The notes beneath the pieces were generated by a model. The model was not told the DNA's origin, made no database searches, and worked only from the letters and a program-made list of their open reading frames with translations. From Agriotes lineatus (taxonomy: Eukaryota > Arthropoda > Insecta > Coleoptera > Elateridae), in the NCBI GenBank assembly GCA_940337035.1, contig CALNHX010003618.1:62001-126000 (forward strand): 64,000 bases of DNA, in the 5' to 3' direction. Of this stretch, positions 55,401 to 64,000 are shown piece after piece (position 1 is the stretch's first letter; each line of letters starts with the position of its first letter). The translations under genes and the position numbers were made by a program.

Positions 55401-56541
55401 ATCAGTATAGTTATTTTATAAATTTCAGTTAAATACACTATCCTTGCAGTAAATCCAAATGGACGACGATTTTCAAATTTGCTTTCGACTGACTTTCAAA
55501 CTGACTTTGACACTATGATAGGCCAGTTGCTGGGTAATGCAATTCGGAAATAATCCATGGTAAAGGTTATATCGCTTTAATCTCTTAAGTTGTGGCCCAA
55601 TATTACTATCATACGTTTGTCCCCTCCGCAGAGGTGAGCGTCGGCTCCTAGGACGCTTTTCGTTTTTTCGAAGACAACACTGAGAAAACCCAATAAATCA
55701 AAAAAGTGGTTCAGATAAAAGTTGTAGAGCGTTAAATTCTGTATCAAATGAGTACCAATATGATATATTTTGATTAAGCTATACCTATACGGCCTTTTGT
55801 CAAAGTTGCACCATTTTGTCAACTTGCCAAAACATGTTCTTTTGAGTATCAACGGATTCGTTTATTAATTCCATAGTTAAAAATTATGCCTGCAAAGGAT
55901 ATATTTGTTGATTATGTTATGGTTTTTCAGGTCAAACATAGTCTTTTTAATGTTTTTTACTGAAAAGCTATAACATTAACCAACAAAAAAAGTTCGTTTT
56001 TCTTTTAAAAAATAATACAGAAGTGAAGTAAGACTGATTTCTGACACAAAAAACGTTGCTACAATAAAATATTTTATTATACAATAAAATAATAACAAAA
56101 AACTGAACTTTGTAATACTTATAGTGATACACCCTGTATGATTCAATGGTTCAAACGCGAACATTTTGAAGGAAACGTCGGTTCGCATTCTTTTTTACCA
56201 CCCTCGATTGGGCCGTCGTCTTCTTTTTCACTCAACAGGAGCATCTGCTCATTGAGCTCATCATCGTCTCCAACAGTGTCGTCCACATCTACTTCAGGAG
56301 TCGGAGCATTAGTGCATGAATGCCCTCTACAATTTGCACAAATTTCTGAACATGTTATTCCTGCTTTTCTGCAACTACGAGTACAAGCAGGTTTGCACCC
56401 TTTGGTGCATGTGCAGGATATCTTTGACAAAAGTAACTGTGGAGCGGGTTCCAAGGTAGTGAGAACAGAAACCAGGCCATGCTTGCTTGTTTGTCAACCC
56501 CAGTTTATGGGATTCATGGCGTTACCTAACCACATCTGGAC

Positions 56542-59500
56542 GGTGTTCTGCAACAACCGGTTAAGCCACAAACATGTTGTTCTGAGTAAATTAGCAAAAT
56601 ACATTGAGTTGCTCTGGAAAATACACTTTTTAAGGAAATGGTTTCCATTTATTTTTTAAAATTAGGTATAAACACAAATAAACGCACAGTATTTTAGTTG
56701 TTAAAAAAAGTTTATTCAAACACAAAAAAACAAAATTTAACCGGTTACACGGTTGTTGCAAAATATGTTAATACAGGTGTAGTATTATGCAATAAAATCA
56801 ATCAACTCTATCCAAATTGTAACGAAAACTTAAAATAAATTGTTACTTAGTTTTTAACAGTGAGGTCGTTCAATGATAACAAACTGATCTTCATCAATTT
56901 CGAAGGTCTGGATTCTGACCAAGTCCTTCTATATCTTCTTAAAAATTTTCTCCGTCTATATTTTTAAAAAAAATTATAAAATGGCTTTGCATCTAGTGGA
57001 ATTAATTTCTGAATATCTCTAAGGTCTTTAATTTTTTCCACAGACAATGGTCTACCATCTGGCCACAAAACAGGTAGTTCAATTTGTTTTAAGACTGGTT
57101 TTCGCCCCTTTCCTGCCATTTCAATATTTACCTCTGAAAATGTGGTGTCCGTTACATGGTTCTTCATGTATAAAATTGTAGGATTTTCTTTTTTCATTGT
57201 AATTACGTGTGTCTTCAGCCAGCTGATGTTACTTTTATTTGAGTCGCATTTGCGATTTGTTATCGCTTTTTCCATGAGTTTGACTGAAACCATATCCTCT
57301 GGCGCCATACGGTTTACAAGAAACTTGTTCTTTTGTCGGCAAGATTTCATGATTTGCATGTAGTCACTGTCGGTGTATACTCTTTGGTGTGTTTTAAGAA
57401 CACACTCCATATCTCCGAAATGTGAGTCATTAGGTAAGAAACTGTGCCCCGAGAGTAGAAAATTCAATGTAATTGATTCAAGGGAAGTATGATTTTGCAA
57501 CACGTGAATGAGCATCAAGACTAACTTGGCCTCCACAAGAATCAGACCACAAAATTAGGTTTTTGACGGGGGCTTTAACAGTTTCTATTATGTATTTACG
57601 TAAACAGGAACCAACTTCCTGAGTGCCTCTTCCTGCCTCATATTCTAACCATACGTTAAAAATGCCTTTACCTGTACTACCAACATTAATGCCCAGGTTG
57701 AACAAGTTTATTTGTCGTTTGTAATAAACGATTCCAGTAGATAATTTAGGTATAGGGTGTGTTTTTTGTAAATCAAATGTTAATGTTTCCAATGTTTCAT
57801 CAGTTTTCGCAGCTTTTAGATCAGCTTTCATGCGATTCCGCAAATCTTCCGCAATTTGAAGATGTTTCATGTGATTTGTTTCTAAGTCCTCCTTTGCTAT
57901 ACCTTCTGTGGACTTTGTTTGAGCAATATATGTATCACACAAGCGGCATGTGTCTTTATGGGGAGCTTTAAACCGTAAATTAAATTTGAATAGAAGACCT
58001 TTTTATATTTTGAAAGACTGACAGGCTGAGCAGTGGCTTCCGTATACAATTTATACATTATTGCCAAATTTAGATCCGGATGTAGATATTTTGAATCAGT
58101 TTGATTTCGACAATAGTGATATATGTACTTGGGAAATGACGATATATGTTGTATAATTCCTGAATTCGGTTTTGGTCGATGGAATTTCGTCCTCCACTAT
58201 TTTTTCCTCGTTTGTCTTGAATAATATTGTTTTTCAGTTGTTCCAAAGCAACCTGAATTCGGTTCTGGTTGATTTGAAGAGTGTTTAAAAATGAATCCTT
58301 GCATACTTGATCATTATTTATGTAATAAAGTCTGGTTTTGTTCCTTCTTGAAATCTTAGATTTTGTATAACACCTCTTTTTCTCAATTTCCTTAACGCAT
58401 TTTCCAAGTAAAGCACACCTCCCTTCGAATGTCCCGATGGTCCAAAATTGATTAAACAATCTTCTTCTCATCTCAATATCAACAACATCGGTGCACTTTC
58501 TTAAGCATTTACACGAATATTCCGGATTAAACTTTTTGGGTTCTATAGTTTTATTTCTTGAAGAGATGTATGTAATATTAGAATTGGCAAACTTTTTTCT
58601 GTCCTGTCTTGATTGATTTGGTGTTTTTCTTTTTCTGCCACGTTTCTTTCTGCCTTCACTTTTTTTCACACTGGAGTCGATTTCTAAATTTTCTTCACGA
58701 CATTTACTTCCTCTGCAGAGTCGGTTTCCTCGGAGTCAGGAACATATTCACTACCCGAAGATTGATATGGCTCAACAAACTCAGTTTCATAATGTTTTTC
58801 TCGATTTAGATTATCGCTAATTTGTTCTGCAGACGCACTTTTCTTCGAGTCAAAAAGTAGTTCCCTATCTGAAAACTGATTTAGCTGGGGATTTAGCTGA
58901 ACAGCGGCTTCATGATAATTCACAGGAATCGTAACACCATCAGGTTTTCTTGTTTTTTCTGTTTTCTCGGTTAGTGGGGTAAAATTATTACTCAATTGAA
59001 GCGCCAAATTTAGTATCTTTTTTCCTCTTAAAGCATTCATCCTGTGAATTAAAACAATAAAATCAGGCATCTATTTCTCAATTTAGAAAATCATGAATTT
59101 TATAGACTGTCACAGACTACGGTATATTCAGCGTTATGCAACAACCGGTTAATACAATGTGTATGTTATCAACTTTTTCGTTTATACTTTGTATCTTGTA
59201 TTCTAAATACCTTTTATTATCAAAACCACATATTGAGTTCCTCGATCATTATTAGAAAAGTGCTAATTGCCACATACTGTTCAAAATGTTTAATACTAAT
59301 AATACTAATTAAAAGTTAGGTTATGTTATATATGTATGTATATTATTAAGTATACCTAAACGTAGTGATCACACCGCAATTTCATTTAAACAGTACCTAC
59401 AAGATGGTATATTATTTATTTACATACCTTGACTTATGTTGTACGGCCCGAACACGAAAATAACCAATAACGTACCTAATCACTGCGTTTTGCAAGCATC

Positions 59501-59758
59501 TACGCTGACCATCCATCTGAAGACTGAAGATTTGCTACAATGGTCTATTCCACATGCGTGGCTTAAACCATTCTCGAAAATTCCTGTACTAGAATGGTTT
59601 GATGTTTATGGGTTAACACTTTGTTCGCAGATGGCGCTAAAACACCGAATGTGGGTTAAATCATTTTCGTATACCATAGCATAACCCCTAATAGACGTTT
59701 ATAAATTAAAAACTCAATTGTAAACAAATTTTGGGTTAAACGGTTGTTGCAGAACACC
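56542..59758 (-). mobile_element. Inserted DNA transposon (3217 bp) with GGTGTTCTGCAACAACCG ends
   Basis: GGTGTTCTGCAACAACCGGT at the left and the complement of GGTGTTCTGCAACAACCGTT at the right are inverted for about 30 bp. CAACAACCGGTTAA recurs internally near 59137, with an inverted relative near 56740. The host coding sequence resumes in register across it. The flanks show only a weak direct repeat (GTACAG against GTCCAG on the minus strand), so the target-site rule is not settled. Confidence 0.75.
56964..59070 (-). pseudogene. Transposase-like protein with SDxCGGQ and GHSFxPNDxxFG motifs
   Basis: Minus-strand frames follow each other in order. 59070-58684 is an acidic N-terminus. 58669-58070 has a lysine-rich start, CKCLRKC and a VCKDSFLNTL block. 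57942-57478 has THPIPKLSTGIVYYKRQINL, then GSCLRKYIIETV and LILWSDSCGGQ. 57536-56964 has LSGHSFLPNDSHFGDME and a basic C-terminus ending YNFF. This matches a family found in many insect and cnidarian genomes that I believe is called DUF7869 (not checked). The D in SDSCGGQ and the D/E in PNDSHFGDME look like DDE/D positions. Frameshifts near 58680 and 57530 and a break near 58000 disable it. It is the best-preserved transposase in the window. Confidence 0.75.
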
Positions 59759-59912
59759 TTCCTCTGTACATCCAGGTACACCCTGAAGCAGTGTTGGCAG
59801 GTTGCTTCCAGCGTTGGAGGTAGAGAAACCAGATTGAGGTTCGTTTTCACTAAAGATTTTGCAAAATGTACTGCGATGCCTATAATTGGCCTAACGGTTG
59901 TTGGCTGAGTAC

Positions 59913-59939
59913 CAAAATAAAATAAAATAAAATAAAAAT
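59913..59939. repeat. AAAAT microsatellite
   Basis: About five AAAAT units in a row inside the large element. A run of alternating purine-rich repeats (GGGGAAAGGG, AGGAGGAAGGAG) follows at 60180-60245. Confidence 0.9.
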
Positions 59940-61599
59940 AGGTGTAAACGTAACTCATTTAAGGTATCACCCACTCTAGTAATAATCGCACCAGTCGAAG
60001 AAGTAGATACTACTGGTGTAATGCGCTGGATTAGTCCCATAGCATGTCAATGTTTCACCCTGAAATATCCCTTGCATACTATACACCAAGAAACCACAAG
60101 CACGGGAAAAATGTTGATAGAAGCCGTTAAGTTCACGAAAGCGTACTGAAACTAAATGGTCACTGAGTTGGATCAGTGTTAGGAAGAGAGGCAACCAGAG
60201 GGGGTAAACAAAGAGGAGGAAGGAGAGTGGGGGGAAAGGGCTCTGGTTCGCTGCACATAGAAGCAGGTGGCCTAACAAAAGAAGCTGCCCCTTCCTTAGA
60301 ATCAAATAAAACTCTACAATCATCTCGCCCACTAAATATTTTCTTTCAGAAATTTTATTTTTTACCTGTCAATGTACAATCAGTTTACAGGAGAAAACAA
60401 TTGTGAGATAACGAGTATTTTTTAACGCGTTATTTCTATTTTTTTTTCTTTTAATTTGAAACAATAGAACGAAGTTTTAATAATAGTTGCTTTCTTTTAA
60501 CAGCATTTCATGGCCCATATAACCCATTTTAAGAGAATACAATTTTAGAGAGGAAGAAAAGCTTCCTTTGATCACAAATTTTGGGGAATTAGAAAAATTA
60601 TTTTTGAATTTATTATTTTCACTAATCAAGCTATCTAATTCTCATTGTAGCAATATTTCTTGTGTCAAAAATCATTCTTACCCCACTTCTGCATTAGTTC
60701 TTTTAAATAAATGAACTTTTTTTGGTAAGTTAACAAAATAGTGCTACTTTAACAAAATTCCGTACAGGTATAGCTGGAACAAAATATATCATATTGGTAG
60801 TCATTTTATGCAGAATTTAACACTCTACAACTTTTATAAAAACTACTTTTTTATTTATTGTGTTTTCCGTGAGTTATCTTTGAAAATCCGAAAAACACCC
60901 AATTTTAGGTTACGTTTTAGCTCTTAGGAGCCGACGCTGACCTCCGCGCAGTGCGAAAACCTAGGATATTAATAATGGGAAACAACTTACGTGATTAAAA
61001 CCATAAAAATTTTATCATGAATTATTTCCTAATTGTGTTACCTTTTATTCGTCAGCAACTGGCCAACTGTGCGAATAAAGCAGCTACATAGAATGTAATA
61101 GGAAATTAAACCTAAGAATGCGTAGTTCGGGGGCCATATTAAGGCATAAATAATAATCTCTGTCCCCATATTATTGAACAAAATTAGTTCTTGGAGGAAA
61201 AGATGCCTATTCTTTATTACAGAGTTATGCGGTCTTATTAAGAAGCTATATTTTATAGAACGGTACTATCATAAATCACGATTTCTAAATGCAAAACTAT
61301 GCTTCATAACTGTCATGTTATATTTACTAGAATTTTAAAAAGCAGCAAATAATATAAAACAATAATCTGGACCGCATGAAAATCTATACATGGCCCGCAA
61401 CGATACGGGCGTGGAATATATTTCTAAAAGTATTAGAGTTACATCAAATTTGTTTATATAGAAGCTGTGCACATTACTCAAATATTTTTTATCATTCGGA
61501 GTGACTCAAACTGTGGAGATACACTTAGTTTCATAAATTGAATGCCAAGTATTTAGGTGAATGACAAGTTTTGCATCGAAATAATTAATTTTCATTTTA

Positions 61600-61983
61600 G
61601 CATGGTACATAGAATACAAGGTGTAACGTTGCGCAGAATGGATGCATTGTGGGCGTACCTCAAATTCAACCAATAAGAAATGGGCCCACAAAGGGCACAA
61701 TTGGTATTACTGAAGTGTATTGTTGAAGACGCTGTCGATGTAAATTCGAGATTAGATTTTGCGGCAGTTGATGTCAGACTGACGAGAAACCTGCTAACCT
61801 CGAATTTGACATCGACTGACAGTGCCGGCAACAATATACAATCGCGGCCATGGTTACACCATGGTCACGGCCATAATGGATTTCCTGACTAGGCGCATTG
61901 GGGATTGGTTGATATCTCCCCTCTACTTTCTGAACCACTGCGCATCTCCGGGAACGTTTCACCTTGTATTCTTTACACCATGC
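61600..61983. mobile_element. MITE (384 bp) with 6-bp flanking repeat
   Basis: GCATGGTACATAGAATACAA at the left pairs with the complement GCATGGTGTAAAGAATACAA from the right, followed by GGTGTAACGTT/GGTGAAACGTT. The flanks are ATTTTA on both sides (61594-61599, 61984-61989). A second inverted pair inside (GTCGATGTAAATTCGAG/CTCGAATTTGACATCGAC) makes the centre a hairpin. Superfamily not assigned. Confidence 0.78.
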
Positions 61984-62394
61984 ATTTTAATATAGAATTG
62001 GAGATTATTAACGGATTTATGCAGAAATTGCTTAATTTTAAGAAATTGCTGAAAGTAACAGAATACAATTGAATGAAAGGAATGGTACCAAGAAACTATT
62101 GTGTTTGTGTATTATATTTTAGTATAAAACAGTGGCTAACGTTATACTGGGTGTTAATTTTTTTCAAACATTGCAGTTTGAAATTGTTTTAGTGGAACAT
62201 CAGGTATATATTTTATTTATGGAATGTCCTTTTAATGAAGTTACTTCTACTATCTTACTTCAAACGTTTTCAAAATACTCGAGTTTGAATTTAAATGAAA
62301 AATAAATTAAACCTCTTCGGCGGCTTTGGCTGCTGTATTGCCGTCGGCTTTTGCTGCTTCATTCCTGTCCGCGTTGGCTGCTGTGTTTCAATTT

Positions 62395-62880
62395 ATTCAA
62401 ACGGATAACGAACGAACGCCGTAAAAATGCCGATATAAACATTTGAACTCTGAAAATAACATAAAACCAGGTTTCGAAAATAAAACTCCAGTAATTCTTA
62501 ATACAAGAAATAATAAACACGAAAAAACGATAAATTCGGGAGTAAATTGATTCTGGTATCAAATGAAATCAGATTTGAAAAATATCACCATCTTCTGGTC
62601 TCTGGCTATTAAAGCTATACAGAGTGCTCAAAATCTGTAAATTTTGAAAAGCCCTGCTAATGAGCTTTCTCTTTATGTCGTGTTTAGTACTCTTACAGTC
62701 GTTTGTTTATCAGATTTAATTCACTCCAAACTGTCTTGTTTTTTCGTATTTGTTATTTCTTCTTTCAGCATTCTTTGGATGTTTGTTCTCGAAACCTGGA
62801 ATTTTGTTGTTGTCGGGAAGTTCAAGCGTTTGAATTATTATTTTAACAGCGTTTGTTTGATATCCTATTAGACAAAATAT
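62395..62880. repeat. Inverted repeat, about 150-bp diverged arms
   Basis: 62400-62560 and the complement of 62690-62880 share AACGAACGAACG/AACAAACG, CCAGGTTTCGA, AGAAATAATAAACACGAAAAAAC-like and GGGAGTAAATTGAT-like blocks. Each arm reads a similar short peptide (PGFENK...NNKYEK). It could be two inverted fragments of one element or a degenerate foldback. The rest of 62000-64000 shows no gene. Confidence 0.5.
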
Positions 62881-64000
62881 CTTCAGGGCATAAATTCTTG
62901 TTTTATGTTCAAACTCGAAGCTATCGTAAGACAGTTCACTGTAAAACATTACAAAGGAAGCGCTCCAATAAAAAAAATCTAACTATTAAATTTCCAAATG
63001 TCGGGAACACTGTGCAATAAGAGCCAATATTCAATGGGTAATTCAGAGGAAATATAATTTTTTAGTAATTAGTAATTGTCGTACGTATTTACCAATGATA
63101 CCCTCAAATCAGTCAACGAATAACCACGATACCATTGACACAATGTAAATCCACTTCGGATAACTAAATTCACATTATATGTAATACGACTATTATATCT
63201 AATCATTTAATGTTCTCTCTGAGGACGACGGAGTTAATATATTTCGACTAGCTTACACGGTTGAGATTAGCGTATAACTTTAAATAAGTTATAATAAACT
63301 CTTATGCATTTATTTTAAGTTTCGGTTTGAGCTGCAGCTGCAGTTCTGTATACGCTCTCATTAGTAAAAGACGTTTCTAGACTCCACATTTCGTACTTTT
63401 TAAAATAAAGTCGTAATATTTTCAACGACAAGAAAACTAAATGAGGAAGTTATGACTTCATATAATTATTACGTTTTACAACAATTTTTAAACGACTGTC
63501 CTGTAGTATGTGAAATACGTATAATAGGCTGTCTAAACGTTGCATTCAATATACAACCAACAGTCAACAGTACAGCTTTTGGCATGCTGATGGAAATAAA
63601 AGTTGCCACGACAATAAGTCGCTCTAAACTGTTTTTCTAGTTAATATTAACAGAAATAAACACAATTTTACTTGCACCACGAATACGTCTACAGCGAGGT
63701 TGTAATATCGTAATCAAACTTATTAATCTAATCAATCCCGCATTGAACTGTATGTGTAGTACCCCTTAGTACCCGTGACGTAGCCATTATAGCAGCAGGA
63801 ACAGGGACTCCCCGGCCCGTAATGTTCACAAAAAAGCGTGTATGCTAACTGCAGTGGCTACCATGGAACTACGATCTACCGATATAAGTAAAGGTTTCAC
63901 AAAAATCAGTAAAATTAAAGATGAAGAAAGAAGCTGTTCACGTAATAAAAAATATGCTAGAATATACATTTCTATTAATTCTCTCGTCTAAGACTATTTC

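Larger units (their letters stand above)
56143..59830 (-). pseudogene. CXC-domain transposon protein, C-terminal part, interrupted
   Basis: Before the insertion (59830-59760) the minus strand reads SLPPTLEATCQHCFRVYLDV. After it (56541-56143) it reads VQMWLGNAMNPINWG, a stop, then a cysteine-rich stretch SCTCTKGCKPACTRSCRKAG, a CSEICANCRG block and an acidic tail, ending at 56143. Joined across the insertion, the order PPTxxAxxxH...VYxxVQxWLG...NWGW...C-rich matches a repeat-associated protein family common in aphids and other insects. The C-rich part resembles a CXC/tesmin motif. The in-frame stop and the insertion make it non-functional. Its role in the element is unknown. Confidence 0.65.
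55521..61070 (-). mobile_element. Large DNA element with terminal inverted repeats of about 560 bp
   Basis: 55521-56090 and the reverse complement of 60500-61070 match along their length. Shared blocks are GGCCAGTTGCTG, CGTCGGCTCCTA, TATGATATATTTTG, AGTTGTAGAGCGTTAAATTC, AGAAGTGxxGTAAGA and GCTACAAT. Between them on the minus strand is a cysteine-rich coding end (56143-56520) and its upstream part (59760-59830), separated by a 3.2-kb secondary insertion. Flanking target duplications were not found. TIRs this long occur in Polintons, some Mutator-like and other elements; the class here is open. Confidence 0.75.

Noticed and set aside
54101..56142. A single element bounded by ACAGCGTGTATCA (54102) and TGATACACCCTGT (56130)
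   Set aside because: The right motif lies inside the body of the large long-TIR element, and the match is too short to outweigh that.

Overview
The window is AT-rich animal nuclear DNA, almost certainly from an insect. It carries mariner (DD34D), DD41D Tc1/mariner, P-superfamily, PIF/Harbinger, hAT and Mutator-like DNA transposons, insect-type LINE remnants, tRNA-related SINEs, a tandem C2H2 zinc-finger gene and short GT-AG introns. A beetle or another insect with a large repeat-rich genome fits, but nothing seen fixes the species. Most of the 64 kb is layered transposon sequence. Only two loci look like possibly functional host-type genes: a 15-finger C2H2 protein (16594-18003, minus) and a small five-exon cysteine-rich gene (33207-34940, plus).

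Layout. 1-600 is the end of a LINE. 638-3499 holds two hAT elements, the second inserted in the target duplication of the first. 3530-4205 is a long-TIR MITE. 4265-13080 and 18803-30917 are two direct copies of one long segment on either side of the zinc-finger gene. Each copy took different transposons after the duplication, so each gives empty sites for the other. Copy 1 has a P element, a mariner and a 501-bp hAT. Copy 2 has a Mutator-like element, a Harbinger derivative that keeps a MADF-like ORF, and two hAT elements. Both carry the same minisatellite (greatly expanded in copy 1) and the same transposon of a poorly named insect family, complete in length in copy 2 and internally deleted in copy 1.

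30.9-48.5 kb is sparser: SINE-like pieces, the spliced cysteine-rich gene, a foldback just 3' of it, THAP and DDE fragments, a decayed gypsy-type remnant on the minus strand, a tandemly duplicated MITE, and a near-perfect 350-bp palindrome with hammerhead-ribozyme-like cores in both arms.

48.6-51.9 kb is a minus-strand LINE split by a Mutator-like element with GGCGC-rich ends, which itself contains a second hammerhead-bearing foldback. 54.4-61.1 kb holds a DD41D transposase pseudogene and a large element with inverted repeats of about 560 bp. That element encodes a CXC-type cysteine-rich protein and is interrupted by another broken transposase element. The last 3 kb has a 384-bp MITE and inverted repeats. 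The main leads are the two hammerhead-bearing palindromic insertions with matching architecture, the spliced cysteine-rich gene, and the duplicated segment read as an insertion record. No coherent new multi-gene system is evident.
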